A program made the position numbers and the translations under genes. From Phycisphaerales bacterium (GTDB lineage Bacteria > Planctomycetota > Phycisphaerae > Phycisphaerales > UBA1924), in assembly GCA_016709445.1 (NCBI GenBank), contig JADJMV010000001.1, positions 1 through 64,000 of the forward strand: DNA of 64,000 bases, read 5' to 3'. The notes under the pieces were generated by a model. The model was not told the origin of the DNA and searched no databases. It saw nothing but the letters and a program-made list of their open reading frames with translations. This document shows, piece by piece, positions 28,199 through 37,118 of the stretch (position 1 is the first letter of the stretch; each line of letters starts with the position of its first letter).

Positions 28199-28681
28199 AT
28201 GACCCGCACCCCAGCCCCCAGCCTCGCACCGCAGCGCGCGCCCGACCGAGAGGGCGTCCACCAGATCCGCGTTCGCTATTGCGAGTGCGATCCGATGGGT
28301 GTCGCGCACCACGCGGCCTACATCCCCTGGCTCGAGGAATCCCGCACGGAACTGCTCCGGACCAGCGGGGTGTCTTATGCCCAGCTTGAGGGGGCGGGGT
28401 TCTTCCTCGCGATCATCAGGCTCGAGACCCTCTACAAGCGTCCGGCACGCTATGACGACCTGCTGGAGGTGCGTGTGCGGGTCTCGGGCGGGTCTCGGGT
28501 CAAGATTCACCACGACTACGAGGTGCGCCTGCTCGAACGGCCCGGCTGGACGGCTCAGGCGCTGGCCGATCTCCGCCATGCCGGGGCCGATCTGCTTGTC
28601 ACCGGCTCAACGACGCTGGCGTGCATCGACGCCGATGGCCGCCCCCGCCCGCTGCCCGACTGGCTCGCCACTGTCCGTTGA
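28199..28681 (+). CDS. Acyl-CoA thioesterase, YbgC/FadM hot-dog family
   Basis: 160 residues from the ATG at 28199. The 4HBT signature is clear: VRYCECDPMGVAHHAAYIPW with the catalytic Asp in CDPMG, then LEESRTELLR and the strand LETLYKRPARYDDLLEVRVR. It hydrolyses acyl-CoA esters. The YbgC branch often sits beside Tol genes; here it is divergent from the TPR/ExbB/ExbD operon across a 169-base gap, which fits that association. The N-terminus has a 20-residue extension before the fold. Confidence 0.9.
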   Translation: MTRTPAPSLAPQRAPDREGVHQIRVRYCECDPMGVAHHAAYIPWLEESRTELLRTSGVSYAQLEGAGFFLAIIRLETLYKRPARYDDLLEVRVRVSGGSRVKIHHDYEVRLLERPGWTAQALADLRHAGADLLVTGSTTLACIDADGRPRPLPDWLATVR

Positions 28682-28745
28682 CCCCTGCCAACCCCTGGGG
28701 CGGCGGTCTTTCTTCTCTTGTCGGTCTGTCGCTATCCTGCCCTCC

Positions 28746-29720
28746 ATGAACCGCCGCGACTTCCTGCATGCGTCCACCCTTTCGGCCGCGGGTCTCGCCC
28801 TCGGGGCCTGCGCTTCGTCGCACGCCCACGCGAGCGCCCAGGACCAACCGGCCGCCCAACCCGAGAAGCCCTCCATGGCCAAGCCTCCCGCGTTCAAGAT
28901 CTCTCTGGCGGAGTGGTCGTTCCACCGGGCGATCAAGGCCGGCGAGATGACCAACCTCGATTTCCCGCGCGTGACCCGCGAGGACTACGGCATCGAGGCC
29001 GTCGAATACGTCAATCAGTTCTTCATGGACAAGCCCAAGGACGAGGCGTATCTCGCCGACCTCAAGAAGCGCTGCGATGACCACGGCATTTACAGCAACC
29101 TCATCATGTGCGATTCGCTCGGTGAGTTGGGCAATCCCGATGGCGGCAGGCGCAACCAGACCGTCGAGAACCACAAGCCCTGGGTCCAGGCGGCCGCGTA
29201 TTTGGGGTGCCAGGCCCTCCGCGTCAACGCCGCGAGCAGCGGCACCTACGAGGAACAGCAGCGCCTCGCGGCCGACGGGCTCCGGAAGCTGGTCGAATAC
29301 GCGGCCAAGTACAACCTCAATCTGATCGTCGAGAACCACGGCGGTCTGAGCTCGAATGGCGAGTGGCTCTCGGGCGTGATGAAGCTCGTGGACCACCCGC
29401 GCATGGGCACGCTCCCGGACTTCGGCAATTTCTGCCTCGACTGGGCGCACAAGGACGACCCCACGGCCTGGTACGACCGGTACAAGGGGGTCACCGAGAT
29501 GATGCCCTACGCCCGGGCCGTCAGCGCCAAGAGCCACGATTTCGACGAGCACGGCGAGGAAACGACCACCGATTACCACCGGATGCTGAAGATCGTGACC
29601 GACGCCGGATATCACAGCTACCTCGGCATCGAGTATGAGGGCGAGAAGCTCGGCGAGCCCGAGGGCGTGCGCGCCACCCTGGCCTTGCTCGAACGCGTCC
29701 GGGCCGAACTCAGCGTCTGA
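28746..29720 (+). CDS. Tat-exported sugar isomerase/epimerase-like TIM-barrel lipoprotein
   Basis: 324 residues. The N-terminus MNRRDFLHASTLSAAG is a twin-arginine signal and LALGACAS is a lipobox (Cys24), so it is probably exported folded and lipid-anchored. The mature part is a xylose isomerase-like TIM barrel (AP_endonuc_2 superfamily): YGIEAVEYVNQFF, ALRVNAASSG, NLIVENHGGLSSN, LPDFGNFCLDW and GIEYEGE supply the usual acidic/His metal ligands. Members act on keto- or aldo-sugars, but the substrate cannot be read. It follows the thioesterase by 64 bases. Its end overlaps the convergent gene by 11 bases. Confidence 0.87.
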   Translation: MNRRDFLHASTLSAAGLALGACASSHAHASAQDQPAAQPEKPSMAKPPAFKISLAEWSFHRAIKAGEMTNLDFPRVTREDYGIEAVEYVNQFFMDKPKDEAYLADLKKRCDDHGIYSNLIMCDSLGELGNPDGGRRNQTVENHKPWVQAAAYLGCQALRVNAASSGTYEEQQRLAADGLRKLVEYAAKYNLNLIVENHGGLSSNGEWLSGVMKLVDHPRMGTLPDFGNFCLDWAHKDDPTAWYDRYKGVTEMMPYARAVSAKSHDFDEHGEETTTDYHRMLKIVTDAGYHSYLGIEYEGEKLGEPEGVRATLALLERVRAELSV

Positions 29721-31754
29721 CGCCGTCGAGCTCGAACGCCCAGTCCACCACGGGCCCGGCGGCTCGGTTCGCTTGCGCGAGGAAATCATCACGCCGCTTG
29801 CCCGTCGCGGTGGAGGCCTCGTAGGTCCACCGGCAGACCTGCGCGAGCGCGTGACGTTGGTCGATCAGCCAGGCCCCGGCCCGCGGCGGCCCCATACCCA
29901 GTTCGGCGGCAGCGTCGCACCCGCCGATGTGCTGCGCCCTGGCCAGCCCCTCCACCCGGCCCAGGGCCAGCGCGGCGGCGTGCGAGCCGAGCAGGTCGCC
30001 CGCGGCGCTGAGCGCCGCGGCACTCTCGCCGGAGGCCATTGCCGCGGCCAGCTTCGCGCTCTCGGGCGCGAGCCCCTCGCCGAGCAGGGCCGCACCGGCC
30101 TCCGTCAACTCGACCCCGGCCAGCTGTTGGAGACCGGCTGGACGGCACGGGGCAGATCGAGCCTGACCTGCTCGAACGCCGCGGCATCTCGGAGCAGGAG
30201 GAGGCCGACCTCGAGCGCGTGGACACGGGCCATCGCTCCCGGGCGCGCCGACGCGAATTGCTCGGTCGCCTCGGCCTGGAGCCAATCGGCCCGGGCCTGG
30301 TCGATCGATCGGCCGAGTCGCTCGATCTCGCCGCCGGTCACCCGCTGCCAGGCGGGCGTGTTGACGCCGGCGCGCAGCTCGCGCTCGCCGGGAAATTCCC
30401 GCAGCGAGGGGGCCACATCGCGGAGCGCCCGCAGGGCGGCGAGCGCGGGCCCCGCGGTCTCCGGCTTGGCGAGGGCGACCCCGAGCGTGCGGATGCGCTC
30501 GGCGAGCGGTGCGGTTGCGCGCGGGACCACCGGCTCCCGGGAGGGCACTCGCGGGGGCTCGGCGACGCCCTCGGGCCACCGCACGAGCAGCTCTGTGAGT
30601 TCCGCGGGGATGAGCAGGTCCGCGGTGGTCCGCGTCAGCGCACTCACGGCCGCGACAACCGCGGGGTCGGTCATTGGATCGGTCGAGCCGAGGATCCCGG
30701 GAAGGAGGCGCGCGAGGGTTTCGGCATCGCGTCGGTGGGCGTCGGCGAGCGGGCCCAGCATCGGGCGTGTCTGGCGCACGAACTGGGTGGGGTCATCGAG
30801 GAGGGTGACGGCGTCGATCATCCCGAGCGCCTTCGCCAGCACCTCGTCGATCCTTGCCACCGCCGCGGGATCGCGTAGCGGCGAGCCCTCGGCGGCGCCG
30901 GCGAGCCGGTTCACGGCGTCGCGGAGCTCGCGCGTCTGTCGCGGCGCGGCGAGGGCGTCGATCTCGCGCACGATGCGCATCACACGGGCCGTTCGACCGA
31001 GCACCGCCCTCGCCTGCTCGGGCTTCTCGATGCACAGCATGGCGCCGCTTGAAAGGTCTGTCCGCACCTGGTCTCGGGCCGGCATATCGAGCCAGGCCGG
31101 CGGCTCGGCCAACGCGTCCGCCGCCGCCGCGAGCAGCTCGGCCCACTCGAGCGCCGAACGCGTATAGGCCGGGTGGCTTGGTGCGAGGGCAAACAGGTCC
31201 ACCATCTCGCGGAGCGGGCCCTGCGCCGCGTCGTCGACTCTCCGATTGTCGAGCAACGATTCGACCACGCCGGAGGCCGTCGCGAGAGCCGACGAAGCCT
31301 GCGCGTCGTCCGGGCCCGTCCAGCCGCACGCCGCGCCCGGCGCTTGGACCAGGGGTCCGATCGCGTCCCGGAGCAGGAGATCCACGTCTCGTACGGCGAC
31401 GGAGGGCGCCCCGCCGGCGGCGGATGCGGCGACCGCATCCCGGATCTCCGGCTTGGCGGCCGCGAGCATTGCGTCGATCGCCTCGCGCTTGGCGGCGAGT
31501 GTCAGACCCGCGAGGACCGCCTCGGCGCCGGCCGGCCCGGCGTTCTCGCCCGATCGGAGCAGCGAGGCGGCGAGGGCCCTCACGGCGTGAGCCGCGCCCG
31601 GCGCCTGTTCCTTCTCGAGCCGCTCGGCGAGCGCCAGCGCGGCCACGCCTTCACCGGCCCGCGGCTCGGCGGGCCCGCCGCCGAGATTCAGGCGCTGCGC
31701 GTGCGCGGTCGCTGCCAGGCTCACCAGGATGCCGATGTGCTTGCAATGGTTCAC
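29710..31754 (-). pseudogene. Secreted Ala-rich helical protein of unknown function, frameshifted
   Basis: 681 residues if one missing base is restored near 30128-30142. The start is a GTG at 31754 with a short signal peptide (cleavage about AHA-Q). The body is almost entirely alpha-helical and Ala/Leu/Arg-rich, with no motif I recognise. In the first frame the protein would end abruptly in VSNSWPGSS. In the -1 frame it continues naturally (LQQLAGVELTEAGAALLGEG, then WLIDQRHALAQVCRWTYEAS and VVDWAFELDG). I do not know its function; similar long Ala-rich secreted helical proteins are frequent in planctomycetes. Confidence 0.6.
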
Positions 31755-31794
31755 GCTACCAGTGTACCGGCGACGGGCCGGCTCGATGCCGCTC

Positions 31795-33039
31795 TTACGC
31801 CCCGCGCGCGAGACTCAGCGCCCTTGCATACACCGTCTCGAGGTGCTCGACCATCCGTTCAGCGGTGAACTCCCGCTCGCATTCGGCGCGGCCCGCGGCC
31901 GCCAGCCGGAGCCGCTCGTCGGGAGATTCGAACATGTCCACGACCGCCTGCCGCAGCGCCGCACGGTCTCCCACCGGCACCAGCACACCGGTCTCGCCGG
32001 TCCGGCAGATCTCGGGTGTGCCATCGGCGTCGTAGGCGATGGGTGTGACGCCGGCGAGCAGCGCCTGCGGCACCGTTCTCGGCAATCCCTCGCGATAGCT
32101 CGGGTGCACGAGCACATCCATCGCCCGGATCATCGCCGGCACACGCTCGTTGGGCACGAGGCCGGTGGTGACCAACTGCCCCGAGAGCCCCATCCCACAG
32201 ACACGCGCCCGCAGGCGCTCCCCCCACCAGCCGTCGCCGACCCACAGCAGCTTCCACTCGGGGTGCCGCCGCAGATCGTCGCCGAGTGCGTCGAGGATGT
32301 CGTCGTGGCCCTTGTGCTCGGCGAGGCGCGCCACAGTCCCGATCACGAAGTCACCGCGCGCAATCCCCAGCTCTCGGCGCACCTCGTCCCGAGATTCGCC
32401 GGGGCGAGGGCGGAGAAATGGTTCCGCCTCCATGCCGCTGCGGACCGTCACATACTGCGATGGGTTGCCGATACCGCGCGCGAGGAACTGCGTCGTCATC
32501 GCGTCGGCGACGGAGACGATCGTGTGGCACCGCCTTGCGGCGTATCGCTCCGCTGCGGCATAGATCCCGTTCTTGAGCCGGATCTTCGCGCGCCGGAGCG
32601 GGCTCCCCTCGATGGGCATGAAGGGCGGCCCGTGGATCGTGTGGACCACCGCCGTGCCCGGTCTGTTCCACGCCGCGGCCCGGCCCAGGATCCCCGCCTT
32701 GCTCGAGTGGGTGTGCACCACATCGGGCCGGAGCTCCGCGACGAGACGGTCGAGTTCGCGCCGGCATCGGAGATCCTTGCCCGGGTGCAATTCGCGCACA
32801 AGGCTGGGCACGACATGGATGCCGATCGGGCGGGCCGCCGGGGTCTCATTGCCCGCGGCGCACCGGGCGTTGAACGCCTCGACCCTCGCGAGCAGGCTGC
32901 CCTCGGGGCCATAGATCGGGCCGAAGGCGAGATGGACCTCGTGGCCGAGGCGCGACTGTCCTTCGCAGGAGAGCACGGTGTTCTCCTGGCTGCCGCCGAG
33001 GATCAGTCGCGTGGAGATGTGGAGGATGCGCAGGCCCAT
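31795..33039 (-). CDS. Glycosyltransferase family 4
   Basis: 414 residues, GT-B fold. The N-terminal domain starts ILHISTRLILGGSQENTVLS, with the glycine-rich acceptor loop. The C-terminal nucleotide-sugar domain shows VIGTVARLAEHKGHDDILDA, LLWVGDGWWGERL and the donor site HPSYREGLPRTVPQALLAG. The second Glu of the usual EX7E signature is Gln here (EX7Q). It would transfer a hexose from a nucleotide sugar in surface glycan synthesis. It is a single gene with no export or glycan cluster around it, so its acceptor is unknown. Confidence 0.9.
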   Translation of the reverse strand: MGLRILHISTRLILGGSQENTVLSCEGQSRLGHEVHLAFGPIYGPEGSLLARVEAFNARCAAGNETPAARPIGIHVVPSLVRELHPGKDLRCRRELDRLVAELRPDVVHTHSSKAGILGRAAAWNRPGTAVVHTIHGPPFMPIEGSPLRRAKIRLKNGIYAAAERYAARRCHTIVSVADAMTTQFLARGIGNPSQYVTVRSGMEAEPFLRPRPGESRDEVRRELGIARGDFVIGTVARLAEHKGHDDILDALGDDLRRHPEWKLLWVGDGWWGERLRARVCGMGLSGQLVTTGLVPNERVPAMIRAMDVLVHPSYREGLPRTVPQALLAGVTPIAYDADGTPEICRTGETGVLVPVGDRAALRQAVVDMFESPDERLRLAAAGRAECEREFTAERMVEHLETVYARALSLARGA

Positions 33040-33324
33040 CTGGCGTCAAGCGTATCCGGCGTCGGTCGGCCGGGCGTTCACCCGGCGACTGGGCGCGGGG
33101 AGGGCGCGGTCGGCCGATGTCCGCAAACAGTTCGGCGGGCATGCCTTGCACAGCGCGAAGGAAAGTGTGGCCATAGTTCCCACCATCCCTGCATTCGGGC
33201 CCGTGCGCCACGCACTCGAACTGCACCGCGCGATCTTGATTCCACGATTGCCGCCCTGGGGTCAACATGTGCCGCCACGCATTCGTACAGGCTCGGGGCG
33301 GGGGGTCATTCAAGGAGAGAACTC

Positions 33325-35727
33325 ATGAATACATCGACAGATCGGCGCTCGAGCGAGTTGCTCCGAAGCGCCGGCGCACTCGGCGTCGAGTTACTCGAGC
33401 CGCGCATTGTTCTCGACGGCGACTGGTCGGCCGCGGGTGACGCGGGCGTCTTTGCCTCGGTCGCCGACTCGGGCCTTGCCGTGACAACGATCAGCGTGGA
33501 TCACCACCCGATCGTGTTCGAGCAGTCGGACAGTGAGGCCGGCCTCGGCTCCGATATCTGGGAACAGATCGCCATGCTGCGCACCGCGGACGGCAAGAGC
33601 GACGGCATCAACTTCGATACATACGGCAGGCATTCTTTGGCCATCCGGGGTGATCGGCTGATCATCGGGGCGCCGAACGCCGGCTCCGGCGCCGGGGCGG
33701 CGGCGGTGTTCGAGCTCGATGAACGGGGCGACTGGGTCTTTGAGCAGGTGCTGACCGCCCCGGGGTCGGACCCGCTGGCGGGGTTCGGCTGGTCCGTGGG
33801 CATCAGTGGGAACACCGCGGTGATCGGGACGCGGGCGGGCAACGCCGCTTATGTCTATCGCGACACAAGCGGGTGGGCGCTGACCAACACCCTCACGCCG
33901 ACTTCCGGGCAGTCCTCCGCACGTTTCGGCTCGGCCGTCGCCATCGACGGCTCGGCCATCGCGGTCGGCGCGCCGGGCGAGGAGCTGCTCGACAGCGATC
34001 CGTCGGTGGGGAGTGGGGCGATCTACATTTTCGAGCGTGCGGGCAACCGGTGGACGCTGGCCGAGCACGTCGGCGCGCCTGCCAGCGCCGTCGACAGCGA
34101 GTTTGGCAACACGGTCGATGTGAAGGCGTCGACGATCATCGTGGGTGCTTGGAGCGACGACGACATGGGCCAGGCCTCGGGCTCGGTGTTCGCCCTCGGT
34201 CGTCACGGACGCGAGTGGAGGATCGAGGAGAAGATCGTCCCCGACCACACGGCGCCCGGCGCACGGTTTGGCGCCGATGTCTCGGCCGGAGGCTCCCGGG
34301 CCGCCGTGATCGCCCTGGGCGGGGGTGGTATCTCGTCATGGGCGGAGATCCTGCACCGAACCGGCGACCGCTGGTCGCACGAGGCCGAGTTGCTGCCGAC
34401 GAGCCCGAGCGTCGACGACCCGCTCTATCGCTCGATCGATCTCGAGGGCACGCGCGTCGTCGTCGGCAGCGGGATCGACCGCGCGTTGGTGTTCCGCATG
34501 AGCCCCGGGATGGCCGACGTGTGGAATCTGGAGACCATCCTGCGGCCGAGTGAGGAATCGGGCGCGGCGGACGTCGGCTTCGATGTCGCGATGCACGGCG
34601 GCACGGTGGTCTTGGGGGGCCTGCTGGCGCCGGGCCTCGCCGAGAGCGGCGCGCCGGTGAATGTCGACGCGGGTGCGTGGCTCTTCCGGGCTGCTTCGGA
34701 GGACGGAGATGGGGCGTGGAGTGTGCGGGACCTGGGCGCACTGCCGGGGGTCGGGGCCCCGCTCGGTGACATCGTGACCTGGACCGACGTCAAGGACGGC
34801 TGGACGTACGCCGCCATGGCCACCGCGGAGGGCGTGATCCTCTTCACGCGGGACACGGCGGGGCGCTGGACATTCCGCAATCTGACGGCGGAGATCCCCG
34901 GCGCCGAGAGCATCGTCGGGGATGTCGTGGCCTTCGGCACGCGGGGCAATCGCGTGCTGCTCGTCGGCTTTGGCGCCAACGGCGACATGCTGCTCTACCG
35001 CCAGCCCAACACCGGGACCCCGGGGCACTGGGACTGGGCTTTCGCCAATCTCTCGGAGCGCGACCTGCGCCCCTACGGGCTCGAGACCCCGCACTTCGTC
35101 GGGTCGATCTCCGCCTTCTCCACCCGCTGGAACTCCCTCAATATCGCCGGCATCGACGCGGCGGGTCGGATCCAGGCGGTGTGGATCGCCCCGGGGATGG
35201 ACCATTGGCAAACCAGTAATCTGTCCGTCAACGCCGGGGCCCCGCGGCTCACAGGGCGGCTGGCCGCCTTCACCACCGAGTGGGGAGCGATCAACCTCGC
35301 CGGCACCAACACGCGGGGCGAACTGGTCGTGACCTGGTGGGTGCCGGGGTTCTCACACTGGAAGGTCAACAACTTCACGACCGGTGTCGGTGGCCCGCGT
35401 CTCGATCCCGGCTCGCTCACGGCGTTTGCCACGCCGTGGGGCGCCCTCAACATTGTCGGGCGGGACGACCGGGGCGACGCGGTCGCCTACTGGTGGTCGC
35501 CGGGATTCGCACGGAATCACGGCGAGGACCGCTGGCGCGTCGCGGACCTCGCCGACCGGGTGCGTGAGTCGCTGCCGACGCGCGGGCCTCTGCATGCCGT
35601 CGTGGAAGCCGGGGGCGGCATCAGCCTTCTGGGGACCACGGACACCGGCGCTGTGATCCGCTACTCGTGGTCCGAGGGGGAAACCTGGCGCCTCGACAAC
35701 CTCACGGCGGAGGCCCACCCGGTCTGA
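33325..35727 (+). CDS. FG-GAP repeat surface protein with LEPR-type N-terminus
   Basis: 800 residues from the ATG at 33325, preceded by AAGGAGAG (33312-33319). The frame is open far upstream, but that part lies antisense to the glycosyltransferase. There is no classical signal peptide; the N-terminus holds ELLEPRIVLDG, like the planctomycete LEPR-XLL targeting motif. The N-terminal half has FG-GAP-type beta-propeller repeats (SLAIRGDRLIIGAPNAGSG, RFGSAVAIDGSAIAVGAPGE). The C-terminal half has repeats of about 50 residues (AAFTTEWGAINLAGTNTRGE, TAFATPWGALNIVGRDDRGD). It is probably exported and surface-bound. Partner unknown. A good terminator hairpin follows at 35760. Confidence 0.8.
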   Translation: MNTSTDRRSSELLRSAGALGVELLEPRIVLDGDWSAAGDAGVFASVADSGLAVTTISVDHHPIVFEQSDSEAGLGSDIWEQIAMLRTADGKSDGINFDTYGRHSLAIRGDRLIIGAPNAGSGAGAAAVFELDERGDWVFEQVLTAPGSDPLAGFGWSVGISGNTAVIGTRAGNAAYVYRDTSGWALTNTLTPTSGQSSARFGSAVAIDGSAIAVGAPGEELLDSDPSVGSGAIYIFERAGNRWTLAEHVGAPASAVDSEFGNTVDVKASTIIVGAWSDDDMGQASGSVFALGRHGREWRIEEKIVPDHTAPGARFGADVSAGGSRAAVIALGGGGISSWAEILHRTGDRWSHEAELLPTSPSVDDPLYRSIDLEGTRVVVGSGIDRALVFRMSPGMADVWNLETILRPSEESGAADVGFDVAMHGGTVVLGGLLAPGLAESGAPVNVDAGAWLFRAASEDGDGAWSVRDLGALPGVGAPLGDIVTWTDVKDGWTYAAMATAEGVILFTRDTAGRWTFRNLTAEIPGAESIVGDVVAFGTRGNRVLLVGFGANGDMLLYRQPNTGTPGHWDWAFANLSERDLRPYGLETPHFVGSISAFSTRWNSLNIAGIDAAGRIQAVWIAPGMDHWQTSNLSVNAGAPRLTGRLAAFTTEWGAINLAGTNTRGELVVTWWVPGFSHWKVNNFTTGVGGPRLDPGSLTAFATPWGALNIVGRDDRGDAVAYWWSPGFARNHGEDRWRVADLADRVRESLPTRGPLHAVVEAGGGISLLGTTDTGAVIRYSWSEGETWRLDNLTAEAHPV

Positions 35728-35759
35728 TTATCAGTTCGCAGGACATCGCCCTCCCTCGG

Positions 35760-35796
35760 GGTGCAGGCCGTGGACGGAACGCCTGCGCCCCTTTTT
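35760..35796 (+). terminator. Rho-independent terminator
   Basis: GGTGCAGGC and GCCTGCGCC form a 9-bp stem (one G-T pair) with a 12-nt loop, followed by CC and five T (35792-35796). It lies 33 bases after the FG-GAP gene stop. Confidence 0.75.
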
Positions 35797-35902
35797 ACAT
35801 GGCACGGGGACTGGGGGCCCGCCGCGCGCCAGCCGGCGCGGTATCCTCGCGGATGCTGGCTGCGAGGAGACCGCGGCTTCGACGTCGGAGATTCCCCAAG
35901 GT

Positions 35903-36691
35903 ATGCGCTGGAAACCGCCACTTCTGGCGCTCATAGTGCTTATCCCGCTGAGCGCGTGCTCGACGGCGAGCCGCACCACCTCGGCGCAATCCGCGAGGCG
36001 CACCACCGTGCGAGCTGCGCCCGCTGCGATCTGGGAGCCGGTCGGCCGCTCTGTCGAGGGTCGCCCGATCGAGGCGGTCACGCTTGGTTCCGGGGCGCGC
36101 CGCGTCCTTCTCATCGGCGGGATTCACGGCGACGAGCCGGAGGGCGGGCGCACGATCAACGCCGTCGCCGCCTATCTCGGCGCGCTGCGGCCCGACGCCA
36201 CGATCCGCATCGTCCGCGACCTCAACCCCGACGGCTCGGCCGCGCGCACCCGAACGAACGCCCGCGGCGTCGATCTCAATCGCAACTGGCCCGCGAGGAA
36301 CTTCGCGCCGGGCGGCGAGCGCGGTGTGGCGCCGCTCTCCGAGCCCGAGACGAGGATCCTGGCCGCCGAACTCGAGGGCTTTCGCCCGGATCTCGTCCTC
36401 GTCTGTCACGCGGCGAGGAACGGCCCCTTCGTGAATTTCGACGGACCGGCGGCCGACCTCGCGCGTTCGTTCGCCGGCGCCGCGGCGCGGACCGACCCCC
36501 GGTGGCGCGTCGTGGCTGACATGGGCTACCCGACACCGGGGTCGCTGGGTTCGCTGGTCGGGGTGGACCGGAGCGTGCCGATCCTGACGATCGAATTCTC
36601 GCGCGGGCACGATCCGGACGCGGCGTGGCTCGCGATGCGCGAGGGCCTTACGGCTGTGCTCGACCCGGGCGACCGCGGGCCCGCAAACTAG
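35903..36691 (+). CDS. M14-like murein peptide amidase lipoprotein
   Basis: 262 residues. The lipoprotein signal has the box LSAC (Cys19). The metallocarboxypeptidase core has zinc ligands His75 and Glu78 (GGIHGDEPEG) and His169 (VCHAARNG), the substrate-binding NARGVDLNRNWP, and catalytic Glu231 (LTIEFSRG). This pattern matches the MpaA / succinylglutamate desuccinylase-like branch of M14, which trims gamma-D-glutamyl-DAP from murein peptides. The lipid anchor suggests action on peptidoglycan at the membrane, whereas E. coli MpaA is cytoplasmic. The stop overlaps the convergent cupin gene by 4 bases. Confidence 0.85.
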   Translation: MRWKPPLLALIVLIPLSACSTASRTTSAQSARRTTVRAAPAAIWEPVGRSVEGRPIEAVTLGSGARRVLLIGGIHGDEPEGGRTINAVAAYLGALRPDATIRIVRDLNPDGSAARTRTNARGVDLNRNWPARNFAPGGERGVAPLSEPETRILAAELEGFRPDLVLVCHAARNGPFVNFDGPAADLARSFAGAAARTDPRWRVVADMGYPTPGSLGSLVGVDRSVPILTIEFSRGHDPDAAWLAMREGLTAVLDPGDRGPAN

Positions 36692-37083
36692 CGGGCCGTC
36701 TCTATCCGGCCGAGCGCGTCCACCGTCCGCTCGTTCCGCACGTTCCCGGTATTCAGCGTTGAGGCCGGCTCGAACAGCACGACCTCGACCTCCGCGTCGG
36801 CGCACGGACGGTGCTCGATTCCGCGGGGGATCACGATCAACTCGCCCGGCCCGACCCGCACCTCGCGCTCGCTGGAGGCGTCGCCCCGGCGATCGCGGAT
36901 CTGCATCCGCATCACGCCCGAGTGCACGAGGAAGAGCTCGTCCTCATGCTCGTGGTGGTGCCAGACGAACTCGCCCAGCAGCTTCGCAAGCTTGACCTGC
37001 TGACCATTCAACTCGGCCGCGATGCGGGGCGACCAGTGCTCGGTGAATCCCGCGAACGCGTCGGTGAGTCGGATCGGGTGCAT
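36688..37083 (-). CDS. Cupin domain protein
   Basis: 131 residues. A single cupin-2 barrel: motif 1 is WHHHEHEDELFLVHSG, with the His-x-His and Glu metal ligands (about residues 42-50), and motif 2 is GELIVIPRGIEHRPCA. It is related to small mannose-6-phosphate isomerase-like cupins. The reaction is unknown; with only the barrel it may bind a sugar or act as a metal-dependent enzyme. It precedes the histidine kinase gene in the opposite order on the same strand, without obvious coupling. Confidence 0.87.
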   Translation of the reverse strand: MHPIRLTDAFAGFTEHWSPRIAAELNGQQVKLAKLLGEFVWHHHEHEDELFLVHSGVMRMQIRDRRGDASSEREVRVGPGELIVIPRGIEHRPCADAEVEVVLFEPASTLNTGNVRNERTVDALGRIETAR

Positions 37084-37118
37084 GCCCGCAGCCTACCCCG
37101 GCCGGACCGGCCCCGCGC

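Noticed and set aside
24889..28389. 1166-codon plus-strand frame across the TPR gene
   Set aside because: No family resemblance; the minus strand encodes regular TPR helices and a signal peptide. It is an antisense shadow.
31729..33324. Upstream extension of the FG-GAP gene frame
   Set aside because: It lies antisense to the glycosyltransferase and lacks similarity; a ribosome site and ATG at 33325 give a normal LEPR N-terminus.
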